From Moraxellaceae bacterium (lineage in GTDB: Bacteria > Pseudomonadota > Gammaproteobacteria > Pseudomonadales > Moraxellaceae): a DNA stretch of 64,000 nt. Position numbers and translations under genes: made by a program. The stretch covers positions 124,001-188,000 of the forward strand of contig JACKNZ010000006.1 in NCBI GenBank assembly GCA_024234595.1, given 5' to 3'. Numbering within the stretch: the stretch's first letter is position 1; each line of letters starts with the position of its first letter. Of this stretch, positions 52,759-63,000 are shown one piece after another. The notes beneath the pieces are model-generated. The model saw only the letters and a program-made list of their open reading frames with translations. It did not search any database and was not told the origin of the DNA.

Positions 52759-53220
52759 ATGAAAAAATCTATCCCTTTATTGACGTTAATCATGGCGTTG
52801 TTGAGTCACTCCGTGTTGGCAGCCGATGTTTCTTTAACCATGCGTGCCGAAAAAGAAGTGCCTGTTACCATACAAGGCGCAACTATTCCCATGCTAAAGC
52901 CTGTTAAAAAAATTAGTGTCGGTGATGTATTAGTGATGACGCTCAGCTACAAAAACAACGAAACTCAAGAAGCCTATAACGTCAATATTGATAATGCTAT
53001 CCCCAAGGGTACACGTTTTATACACGGCTCAGGCAAGGGTGCAGGCGCGGTGTTTTTGGTGTCGTATGATAATGGCGAGTCGTACGAAGAGGATATACGC
53101 ATCCATGATACGCCTGTGACTAATATCCGTTGGCGTTTTGAAAACTTGGCCGCACAAGCACAAGGCGAGGTCAGTTTTGAGCTAAAAGTTGAAACTGCTG
53201 ACAATGCCTTAATTCGTTAA
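52759..53220 (+). CDS. Small secreted DUF11-like protein
   Basis: The 153 residues are read from ATG 52759, with a signal peptide (about 1-22, ending VLAA). One domain follows, with KKISVGDVLVMTLSYKNNETQEAYNVNIDNAIPKGTRFIHGSGKGAG and IRWRFENLAAQAQGEVSFELKVE. This is the DUF11-type plan: sustained topic sentence, 'new pair' acceptor, and a C-terminal strand. It converges with the giant DUF11 gene with overlapping stops. It may be a partner or a soluble single-domain relative of that protein. Function unknown. Confidence 0.75.
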   Translation: MKKSIPLLTLIMALLSHSVLAADVSLTMRAEKEVPVTIQGATIPMLKPVKKISVGDVLVMTLSYKNNETQEAYNVNIDNAIPKGTRFIHGSGKGAGAVFLVSYDNGESYEEDIRIHDTPVTNIRWRFENLAAQAQGEVSFELKVETADNALIR

Positions 53221-56200
53221 TTATCTAAAGTCACACTGAATTTTACTTGCCCTTGCTGACTTGGTGCTAATGTACCTGTCATGTTCCAGCGAATTTGAGG
53301 CACAATAATCGTGGGTGAACATACAGTCAAGTTATTAGGCAAAGGGAGTACGCAACTTGCAACAGCATTATGAGTAAAGGCAGGTACGCTATCGTTAATA
53401 ATAATATTGCTGATTGCCTCTGTACCATTGTTGTGATAAGTAATCGTGTAAGTAATTGTTTCACCTGGTAAGGCGATTGCTTTGTCCACTGCCTTATGTA
53501 AGACTAACGTGCTTGTACCACCAACCCCTACGGTTGTGGTATCAGTGCGAGTTAGCACCTCTGTAACTGTCGGAATTAAAACATCATACACAAAGTTTGA
53601 GCTAAGGGTGACAACATTAAATGCCCCCTGCGTGGCGTTTGCAGGGACTGTTTGTTTTACAATTAAGCAAATAGTATCATTTACCGCAACGGTGTAATTG
53701 CCAGTAATAATCGGTTCGCCTGCATCCAATATGGCATCGCAATCATTATCTCTATACAACACTTGAGACCACAACAAGCTATTTGGACTCGCAGTTGCAC
53801 TAAGACTAAAAGACACTACGCCATCTGTGCCTGCAAAAAACTGATGTGCAAAAGTAACTGTCGTTCCAGGCTGTGTCTGCTGATTACCATCGGTATATAA
53901 CTGACTTTGTGCCACATCTGCAAAATCAACCCCTGTGTAGGTCACCCCGTCAGTATAAACAAACTGTGTTGTATCGGTAGCAATGGTATAAGAGCCACCC
54001 GTTGTGCCTGCACTGCCACCTGTATTTCTGTATCCTGACAAATTTTGTTCTTGCACACACAATGTCGCCCCTGTTGCTAATACAGCAGGCACAATCAATT
54101 GATAATCTCCAATACCATTAGTTTGTGTTACCGCATATTCAGTGCCACTACAATTTGTCAAACGAACCAGAATATTTGCAATGCCAACTTCACTTCCATT
54201 TTGAACACCGTCATTAGGCGTACCTGAACCCAAACCATTATCAGCAAACACTCGACCACGCACAATACCATCCAACACAGTGACATCAGCAGTATCGGTA
54301 TTATCGGTGGGATTTGGGTCAGGTGTAGAGCTAGTTGATGTTGCACTGTTACTTTGAATACCACCCGTTATAGCTGTCGCAACCAAGGTCACTTGCGCGG
54401 TTTGCAGGTATGGTAGTAGCCCTAAATTACAAGTAACGACTCCAGAAGAATGGCTACATGTTCCTTGAGACGCGGTATAAGAATCAAACACCACTCCAGC
54501 AGGCAATGTATCGACAATAGTCGTAGCAGCAGCATTAGCAGGGCCATTATTAGTGACTTTTAAATAATAAAATACCGCATTACCTGCAATCACGGGGTCT
54601 GGAGTGGCTAACTTACTAAATAATAAATCAGCACCCAATTGCACAGTCGTATTTTCAGAAACGGTATTATTGACCAAGTTCGTATCTACTTCTGTTGCAG
54701 AAACACTAACAGTATTAGTATCTGTACCTAGGTTATCTGCACTCATGTTAATAGTAATAGTAGCCGTTGCATTAACTTCTAAATTACCCAAATTACAGGT
54801 CATGACATTAGCAACAGGCGCACCACAACTACCTTGTGATGCACTTGCACTAATAAAGCTCAAATAAGTATGTGGTAAGTTTTCGGTTACAACCACATTC
54901 GTTGCCACCGATGGCCCTTGATTTTGTACCGTCACCGTATAGGTCATATTGTTAAAGCGGGCAACAGGGTCGGGCGTATCAACTTTATTTACTAATAGAT
55001 CTATTTGTGCCTCATTTACAACCGTTGGTTGAGTGGCACTATTATTACTTAAATCAATATCTGGCACCGTTGCACTATTAGCATGACTCACACTCACATT
55101 ATTACTAATAGAGCCTGCCGTTGCAGCGGCACTTGTTGGTCGTCCCACAATAGTGACTGTTTGTTGAGAAGCAGATGGCAAACTAGGCCATACACAAGTT
55201 AAGGTTGTAAATGCACTGACTGGACTCACTGTACTAGCGGCACTGGTATAAGTGGTACTGCTTGGTGATGTGGTACAACTGCCACTACCTGAGGGCAAAA
55301 TCGATGACAGAATGAGTTCTGCTGGTAAGGTATCAACCATGGTCACCGTGGTTGCCGTACCCACACCTTGATTACCTACCGTTATCACATAAGTTAAATC
55401 TGTACCTGCTCTGACGGGGTCTGGCGCATCGGTTTTGGTCACAAATAAATCAACAGAATCTAATACTTCTACACCTACTGTAGCACTATTATTACTAGGC
55501 TCTGGATCAACGGGGTCTGTAGCACCTGTTCTTCGTAATACAACTGTAGCAGTATTATTTCTAGGATTACCTGCGACTTGCGGCCTAATCGTTACATCAA
55601 TACTAACACTATCACCCGATGCTAGTGAATTATTGTAATCACAGGTTAAGTTAATACTGTTATTACAATTCCAACCTGCTTGTGCTGGTACAACCGATAC
55701 AAAAGTGCCATTAGGGTTTGTGCGCATATCATCTCTGACGCTAACATTGTTAACGCCTGTCGCATTAGTACCGTTATTAGTGACTGTAATGGTATAGGTT
55801 AATAACTCGCCTGCATACAAACTCGCCACAGAGGCTGTTTTAGTAATAGATAAATCTGTAGATGGCTTTACCGTGGTTGTTTGCGTAGCATCATTATTGG
55901 TGCTGTTACTCTCGCTGTCGCCTGCGGTTACTGCAACAGTAGCATTATTAGTGATGTTGGCTAATACATCTGCCCTTAACGTAAAACGTATATCACTGGT
56001 CGCATTGTTATTTAAAGTATTACCACTGAGACCTGTAATCGTCCGAGTACAGGTAATGGTTGCCGAACCTGCAATTGGCCCTGCAGGACATACCCAACCA
56101 TGTGCGGCTGTTGCACCTGCTGCCGAAATATAGGTTGTACCTGCGGGAATGGTATCCGCAACACTAATTTCTACCCCTGCAGGGACATTATTGGGGCCAG

Positions 56201-58811
56201 CATTTCTGACCCTTAAACGATAATCGACGGTATCGCCAACAGCCATTGGGTCTGGACCATAAGTGCCAGCCGTATCGCTTTTAGAGAGTGTTAAGTCAAA
56301 TTCACCACTAAACGTCATATCTACCGAATCACTATCTGTGCCAAAAACAGCACTGACTGAACCTGTGTTAGTAATAGTCCCCGTGTTAGTTCCAATTGCA
56401 TTAAAACGAATCACTTGGTAACTACTACCCACATTGAGTCTATTAGTACGCGTACAAGTCACTTTATTATCAATACTTGGTGTATCTTGGCCACCCGCCA
56501 CAGGAAAGGCATTGTCACCATCGGTGACCGTACAGCTCCAGCCACTTGCTGACCGCACACTGACTAAGGTAATACCAACTGGAACAATATCTTCAACCGT
56601 TACCAACTGACCATTTGGTTTTTGTGCAGGGCCATTATTGCTAACTACAATCGCATATCTAAAGGTTGTTCCTACAGAGGCGGTGCTAATATCATTATTA
56701 CTGGTATTGGTCGCTCGTTTATTAATTGTCAAATTGGCAGAGCCAGGTGCAGCAATTTGGCGACTAATAACATCAGTATTATTAGCAGTATTAGTGTCTG
56801 CAGCAGGACTACTAATAGCTGCTGTGTTGGTTAAATTAGTACCAAATGCAGCCGTCGGAACAAAATTAAATGTCACATTAGGCAGTGCTAAGACACCAGG
56901 CCCATTATTGCTTGCACTCGCACGAGTACAAGTGATGGTTCTTGGCCCAGCAAGCGGAAATCCTGATTGATTATTACACGTCCAACCAGCTCCCGTTGGG
57001 GCAGATGTAAGGTTGGCTCCCGCAGGAAAAGTATCGGTTAAAGTGATTGTACCACCTGCATCGCCCATAACCACAGATGATGATAAGGTATAAGTATAAG
57101 TAGAGCCTTGCCCTAATAAACCAACTGTATTAACTGTTTTAGTCACACTTAAATCATTCAATACTGTGTTTGTTATTGTAGCACTATTATTTGCCGCATT
57201 AGTATCTGATGCTCCTGAGTTGATAGAAGCTGTATTACTGACAATACCCGTATTGGTTGGAATGAAATTAAAACTAATATCATTCAGCGATAGCGGTGTT
57301 GTGGAGGCATTACCAGCAGCAGCACGAGTACAATTAATTGCCACAGGCCCCACAATGGGAAAACCCGAATTAGGTGTACATGCCCAACCGACTCCCGTGG
57401 GAGCAGATGCCACAGTCACACCCGCTGGAATATTATCGGTGACGGTTATAGTTGCACCTGTTGTTCCCATAGTCAAAAACGGTGACAAGGTATAAGTGTA
57501 AGTATTATTTTGGCCTATATTGCCTGCTTGACTCACTGCTTTGCTAATACCTACATCGTTAATGACACTGTTTGATACAGTATTACTGGTGTTATTAGAG
57601 TTATTTATATCGGTAACACCCGCACTGATTGTGGCCTGATTACTCAAACCGCCTGTCGTCGTAGGCCTAAAATTTATAGTAATGTCATTTAAGGATAAGG
57701 GAGTTAATGAGGTATTACTTGCTGCCGAACGATTACAACTAACCGCAATAGGCCCAGCAATTGGAAACCCTGAATTAGGACTACAACTCCAACCTGACCC
57801 CGTAGGGACTGACGTTAGTTGAACACCTGCAGGAATGTTATCCGTCACCGTAATTGTGCCTGTAGTACCTACAATTAAAGTTGGTGACAAAGTGTAACTA
57901 TAATTTTGGCCTAAGCCTAAGTTGCCTGTTTGACTGACCGATTTGCTAATTGCTACATCCGCTGCCTGATTAACCGTGGTACTTTGTGTAGCAGTGTTGT
58001 TAGCCGTGTTATCATCTGTGACAGAAGAGGTTAAGCCAACTTGATTGGTAATCGTTCCCAAAGATAACGCTTTAACTGGAATTGTTAAATTAGGCGCATT
58101 ACTTGAAATGGCTAATGCGCCTGTGCGATTACACGTTAGTGTAAAAGGGCCATTGATAGGATAACCTGTAGATGGCGAGCAACTCCAACCACTGCCTGTT
58201 GGAACCAAATTTACGCGAATACCTGATGGAATATTATCTGAAATCGTTAAGGTATCACTGGCAGTTAATGCATAAGGGCCATTGTTGCGCGCTGTAATCA
58301 CATAATTAAAGTTATCACCTTGTGAAACAGGGTCTGCACTGTCGGTTTTTGTGACCGATAAGTCGGTACCCGCCTGTACTGTCGTAATATCTGTATCACT
58401 ATTATTTGTTGCGTTACTATCTGGTTCATTGCGAGTCGCTGTTGCGGTATTGGTAATGGTTCCAATGGTATTAGGAATAACTCTTATGGTAACAGTAGCA
58501 GTCTCGCCATTTGCCAATGCCCCTATTGTACAGGTAATCGCAGGGTTACCAGAGCAAGTGCCTTTGGTCGATATTGCACTGACAAAACTTGTACTGGCAG
58601 GAATAGTGTCTGTTAATACCACGCCAGTTGCATCATCAGGGCCATTATTTGTCACAGCAATGGTATAAGTTAATAATCCGCCTGCTGCAATAGGGTCTGG
58701 GCTATCACTTTGGTTGACGAATACATCGACCAATGCGGCGCGTGCCTGCTGTGTAAATACCATGCCAATAAAGCAACAAACTATAAGCAGTTTAAACCAA
58801 CGCAGTATCAT
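53217..58811 (-). CDS. Giant DUF11-repeat surface protein
   Basis: About 1864 residues from ATG 58809-58811, with an in-frame TTG nine bases earlier. A signal peptide (to about QARA) is followed by about eleven DUF11-type domains, each opening DLSVTKTDSADPV-like and containing VTNNGP, an IPAG turn and a closing TNTA-type strand. An SdrD-B-like domain follows near 1490-1600 (GRVFADNGLGSGTPNDGVQNGSEVGI), then a last DUF11-type domain (HKAVDKAIALPGETITYTITYHNNG) and a short end with no LPXTG, autotransporter barrel or type I signal. Thr, Asn, Ser and Val dominate. It must be held or exported by other factors, most simply the neighbouring OmpA and barrel proteins. Role probably adhesion or surface layer. 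Confidence 0.85.
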   Translation of the reverse strand: MILRWFKLLIVCCFIGMVFTQQARAALVDVFVNQSDSPDPIAAGGLLTYTIAVTNNGPDDATGVVLTDTIPASTSFVSAISTKGTCSGNPAITCTIGALANGETATVTIRVIPNTIGTITNTATATRNEPDSNATNNSDTDITTVQAGTDLSVTKTDSADPVSQGDNFNYVITARNNGPYALTASDTLTISDNIPSGIRVNLVPTGSGWSCSPSTGYPINGPFTLTCNRTGALAISSNAPNLTIPVKALSLGTITNQVGLTSSVTDDNTANNTATQSTTVNQAADVAISKSVSQTGNLGLGQNYSYTLSPTLIVGTTGTITVTDNIPAGVQLTSVPTGSGWSCSPNSGFPIAGPIAVSCNRSAASNTSLTPLSLNDITINFRPTTTGGLSNQATISAGVTDINNSNNTSNTVSNSVINDVGISKAVSQAGNIGQNNTYTYTLSPFLTMGTTGATITVTDNIPAGVTVASAPTGVGWACTPNSGFPIVGPVAINCTRAAAGNASTTPLSLNDISFNFIPTNTGIVSNTASINSGASDTNAANNSATITNTVLNDLSVTKTVNTVGLLGQGSTYTYTLSSSVVMGDAGGTITLTDTFPAGANLTSAPTGAGWTCNNQSGFPLAGPRTITCTRASASNNGPGVLALPNVTFNFVPTAAFGTNLTNTAAISSPAADTNTANNTDVISRQIAAPGSANLTINKRATNTSNNDISTASVGTTFRYAIVVSNNGPAQKPNGQLVTVEDIVPVGITLVSVRSASGWSCTVTDGDNAFPVAGGQDTPSIDNKVTCTRTNRLNVGSSYQVIRFNAIGTNTGTITNTGSVSAVFGTDSDSVDMTFSGEFDLTLSKSDTAGTYGPDPMAVGDTVDYRLRVRNAGPNNVPAGVEISVADTIPAGTTYISAAGATAAHGWVCPAGPIAGSATITCTRTITGLSGNTLNNNATSDIRFTLRADVLANITNNATVAVTAGDSESNSTNNDATQTTTVKPSTDLSITKTASVASLYAGELLTYTITVTNNGTNATGVNNVSVRDDMRTNPNGTFVSVVPAQAGWNCNNSINLTCDYNNSLASGDSVSIDVTIRPQVAGNPRNNTATVVLRRTGATDPVDPEPSNNSATVGVEVLDSVDLFVTKTDAPDPVRAGTDLTYVITVGNQGVGTATTVTMVDTLPAELILSSILPSGSGSCTTSPSSTTYTSAASTVSPVSAFTTLTCVWPSLPSASQQTVTIVGRPTSAAATAGSISNNVSVSHANSATVPDIDLSNNSATQPTVVNEAQIDLLVNKVDTPDPVARFNNMTYTVTVQNQGPSVATNVVVTENLPHTYLSFISASASQGSCGAPVANVMTCNLGNLEVNATATITINMSADNLGTDTNTVSVSATEVDTNLVNNTVSENTTVQLGADLLFSKLATPDPVIAGNAVFYYLKVTNNGPANAAATTIVDTLPAGVVFDSYTASQGTCSHSSGVVTCNLGLLPYLQTAQVTLVATAITGGIQSNSATSTSSTPDPNPTDNTDTADVTVLDGIVRGRVFADNGLGSGTPNDGVQNGSEVGIANILVRLTNCSGTEYAVTQTNGIGDYQLIVPAVLATGATLCVQEQNLSGYRNTGGSAGTTGGSYTIATDTTQFVYTDGVTYTGVDFADVAQSQLYTDGNQQTQPGTTVTFAHQFFAGTDGVVSFSLSATASPNSLLWSQVLYRDNDCDAILDAGEPIITGNYTVAVNDTICLIVKQTVPANATQGAFNVVTLSSNFVYDVLIPTVTEVLTRTDTTTVGVGGTSTLVLHKAVDKAIALPGETITYTITYHNNGTEAISNIIINDSVPAFTHNAVASCVLPLPNNLTVCSPTIIVPQIRWNMTGTLAPSQQGQVKFSVTLDN

Positions 58812-58849
58812 GTCACTCAATATCCTTCACTCCATTTGGCCTAAGAACG

Positions 58850-60007
58850 CTATTTTTTTACCTTAGGTTTGCTTTTTGAGGCTTTTTTAGGGCTTTTTGC
58901 TGCTTTTTGCTGTCTCATTTCCTCCACAACCAAATCGCCTGTTTGGTCATAAGACTCAATCTCTTCACCAAAGTATTCAATCTCTACTCGACGGCTTAAG
59001 GCATGAGCGATTAACTCATCTTCGGCGGTTTTTAGGTCATTAAAGCCTTCACCTCTAATGCCCATTCTACTTGAGTCGATACCTTTTTGGGCCAAATATT
59101 TAAGTACCGATTTAGCACGTCTCTCCGAAAGAGCAAGGTTATAAGCCTTGCTAGCGCGTGAGTCAGTGTGACCGACCAAACGAATATTCATGTGTGGATA
59201 GGCTTCGAGAATTTTAACCACTTTATCTAACACCAAGGTTGCTTTGGTATTGATATTCGATTTATCGAGGGCAAAATGAATATTTCGGGGCACATTGACT
59301 AAGCGCAGAAGCGGTTTATTATCCAAGGGTATGGCTTTGTCTTTAGGCTGTTCTACTTTTGGAGTTGCCTCTGCAACAAGCATTGGACAAGGTTTTTCTT
59401 CGGGCGGACAGAAACAATTATCTGCCAGTTTTTGTGCTTTTTTGGCTAAACGTTCGGCAGCTGCAAAATGCTCGCGTGCATGTCGCCAACCTAACTCTTG
59501 ATGCTCGTGTCCTGCCCATACCAAACGCACTTCCATTTCGGCAATCGGTGCAGCGGCACAGGCAAAACCTTGATGCTGTTTAAGCTGCGCGGCAATTTTC
59601 CATAAGTCTTCACGCAAACGTACAGACTCTGGAATAACCGTCGTATCCATTGAAATTTGGCTATCGGCAGCTTCCATTTGTTTAATCAACATATAAGCTT
59701 GTGCCAAAGCATTTTCAATCACAGGACTACGGTCGTTTTCGTAATATTCGTGCATGGCAAAATCAAGCCATGCTTGCGCTTTGACTAAATAATAGTTTTC
59801 AGCTTCGGTGCCATTGTTATTGAGTTTAGCAATACGCTCTTGGGCGACCTTAAACGTATTTAAATCACGGTTAATGACTGTATCGCTAATCCGCTCTTGT
59901 TGAGGGGTTGCCAAGGTTTCTGCCACCATCTCCTCAGCATAGCTAGCTTGCGCTGACACGATTGCTAATGCTAAGCAAGCGCGGCGAGTTATGTTATAAG
60001 CCCACAT
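58850..60007 (-). CDS. OmpA-family peptidoglycan-binding envelope protein
   Basis: The 385 residues begin at ATG 60005-60007 (MWAYNITRR), preceded by GGAG. A signal peptide ends QASYA. A helical, Cys-containing middle part (with WAGHEHQELGWRHAREHFAAAERLAKKAQKLADNCFCPPEE) follows. The C-terminal OmpA domain includes IHFALDKSNINTKATLVLDKVVKIL, VGHTDSRASKAYNLALSERRAKSVLKYLAQKGI and SRRVEIEYFG, where the Asp and Arg binding diaminopimelate are seen. A Lys-rich tail follows. It overlaps the barrel gene by 14 bases and lies between it and the DUF11 gene. Confidence 0.9.
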   Translation of the reverse strand: MWAYNITRRACLALAIVSAQASYAEEMVAETLATPQQERISDTVINRDLNTFKVAQERIAKLNNNGTEAENYYLVKAQAWLDFAMHEYYENDRSPVIENALAQAYMLIKQMEAADSQISMDTTVIPESVRLREDLWKIAAQLKQHQGFACAAAPIAEMEVRLVWAGHEHQELGWRHAREHFAAAERLAKKAQKLADNCFCPPEEKPCPMLVAEATPKVEQPKDKAIPLDNKPLLRLVNVPRNIHFALDKSNINTKATLVLDKVVKILEAYPHMNIRLVGHTDSRASKAYNLALSERRAKSVLKYLAQKGIDSSRMGIRGEGFNDLKTAEDELIAHALSRRVEIEYFGEEIESYDQTGDLVVEEMRQQKAAKSPKKASKSKPKVKK

Positions 60008-63000
60008 TTTTTGGCTCCAATGCTTTGTTAGTGGCAGGCTTATTTGCACCAAATAAGTCTTCATCAAATTTAAAGCGTAAACGTAAATACGCACCATCAA
60101 CGGTAAAATCTGTACCAACCAAATCGGCATCCTCATAACTTAACCAGTTGTATCCCAAAGATAACCACAAGTTTGTCGTTACTAAATAACCCGATTCAGC
60201 CCCTACCACCAAACGATTACCACCAATATCACCATTCAACCAACCTGCTTGCAAACTCGCTTCCCAACGCTCGGTAATGTCATGTAACACCCGACCACCA
60301 ATTAAATAGGTAAAGGAGTCGGTGCTAATGTTTGCACTGCTATCGGTCAACCATTTGGCTGCATATTGATTAGAGAAAGTCCAACGACGCACAGGATGGT
60401 AATTCCAATGTGTCGAGAAGATATAGGCTTCTTTCTCTTTGATGCTACTCAAGCTGGTTTGGTCATCATCTAATTTATATTCAATCTTGGTCAGGGCATC
60501 CCAACGGTTGGTATCAACTTGACGATAGGCTGCACCTAACTGAAAACGATTTTGTAAACGGTCGCCGACATTTACCCCATGATTATCGGCCAAACTAAAG
60601 ATATTTTTACCTAATAAAGTCCAATCACGCGACCATTTATAAGCCAATCCTAAGGTATTAAGAATAGTGTCTGAATTATCTGTCCAACGTAAATCTATTT
60701 TGCCAGTCGCCTTCCACAAAGGACTCGATAAATACTCTAGCCCCAAACTAAGAGCTATCGCGTCACTGCTATCCGAACCTTCTAAGGTACGTACTTGCTC
60801 AAAATTGGTGTTTAAACGCACGCCTTCGGTCAAATACCAACGATTACGTAAACCAATAGCCGCTTCTACATCTTGGGCATTGACGGCATCACGCACCCGA
60901 TATTCGCTAAACACACGACCATCTCTCATATAATCGCCTTCTACACCTACAACTGTAGTATTACGTTGCTGCTGGTCATTTAAGGCAAAACTTCCATTTA
61001 AACTAGATGATAGTTCATGTCGTGCATACAATTTGCTTTGCTGGTTAATACGGTAATCACCACCTAAAGCAATAATTTTGCGCTCCGAATGGTCGATATC
61101 TTGTTCATATTCACCGTATAAACTGGCGGCTTCTACTTTAGGAATTTTGATATTGAGTTTGGTATGAATGGTTTTGCCTTCATAGGGAGTCACACCTAAA
61201 TTAGTATTATTTGCTGGCACAGCTGTTTCGTCATAGACACGGCCACCCAATTCAGCCGACAAATATTGGTTAATGGTACGATTTAGGGTAGCTTTGATAC
61301 CATTACGAACACCGCCAGTAAAGGTATTCTCGGTACGAATCGCTTCGGTACTGAGTGTGCCCCAACTGTCCATATTAACTTGTAATTTGACACCACTTTC
61401 AGCACGGCCACTGGATAAGGGAGAAGCCGAATTTTCAAAGTCGGTATCACTCTCGCCATAATACACACGGGCATTGATACGTCCTTTGGCGTGAACCAAT
61501 TCGGCACGACTGGCTTGACCTGCTGCTTTGTTTTCACGGTCAGATTGAGCAACTTCGGCGATTAACTTGGTGTTTTCGGCCAATTTAAGTACCGCATTAG
61601 CACTGTTAAGCTGATAAGCGGCCACAGGGTCATCTTCATGGACTGTTGCTGCACCTACCGTCAATTTATCGCCTAATTTCTTCTCAACTTGTGCGCCACC
61701 CAACCAATAATCTTCACCACCTTCTTCTTCGACTTCAACCGTCACGCGAATAAAGTATGGGTTCAAATTGGCATCTAAACTTGGTACTGGTGATTTAAAG
61801 TAAATGCTGGCTGTCAGTGGTTCAAATTCGTAATCGGTAAAACGCGCCTGTGGCTGAACATCAATAATCAAACCCAAGTTATTACGGTCACGTTTAATAA
61901 TTTCTACTTTTTCACTGTTTACTCTTAAACCATCAACATTATCTAAAGTATAAGGACCCGATACACCCAAGGCTGGTTTTTCAATCACTTTTTGTTTGGC
62001 TTTAGTTTGAGCAACAAAGGTCGTGGCCTTAAAATCGTCGGTCGCATAATGGGCGCGTACGCCTGTTAAAGAACGGTTATATTGTCCCAAGGATAAGCCT
62101 TCGCTGTTTTCGATACGGGTGGTGTAGTCACCAAACATGACATAAGAACGGCCTTTATCTAAACGAACATACAATTTGCTAGTGGACTGGGCGTCAAAAC
62201 CACGCACCGCGGCATCGCCATAAACAGGGTAATAATCATCGGGACGAATATCACGGAAAAGGCGTTGGTCTGTTTCTTTGTTAGAGTCATACGATAAGGT
62301 TAACAAATATTCGCCTTTGACTTTACCTTTTAAAAACATCGCTGCACGACCAGAGGCATTGAGCTTGCCATCATTGCCGCTAGCCAAACTTTGTAGCTCT
62401 GCTTCAAAGCCATCATTGGCATAAGCAGGAGCAACTTTGGCTGGATTAAAGTTTTTAAACGAGACCATTCCCTCGACAATACCTGCGGCAATCATCGGGC
62501 GTAACTCTGGCACAAAGCGGATATTCGTCTCTGCTTTTAAGGTGCCACTGCTCACACGAACCTTGGCTTCGCCAGCTTGTGTTGGGGCAACTAGCTTAAC
62601 TTTAAACTCTCCCCCTTCAATAAACAGTTGTACTCCTTGTGTTTTAGGGTCTAAATCCGTGGCTCTAAACCGTCCTGCATCACTTTCTAAGGTCACAGCG
62701 GTACGCGAGGTGACTGGCAATCCCGCTTTATCGGTCAATTTAATATTAAACAGAATTTCGTTAGAGCCATTGGCCTCAACCACTTTTTGCTCAGACTCAA
62801 TACTAACATTGGCTAAATTATCAGGTGCTTTAACATGAATCACTCTTACACCACGCGGATTACCCAATGCGTCAAACTGTTTAAGCGCGATTCTGTTTTC
62901 ACCTGCTTTTAGGCTAATCCCCAAATATTCACGAGCTTCGGTGCGTGTGTCTGGAATGGCCATTTTAATGGCCATACTCTTCTCTTCTAGCACTTTGTCA

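Noticed and set aside
53482..58668. Several plus-strand open frames of 60-110 codons inside the giant DUF11 gene
   Set aside because: They are the complement of Thr/Val/Asn-rich repeat coding sequence, give low-complexity Val/Ala/Leu products and have no ribosome sites.
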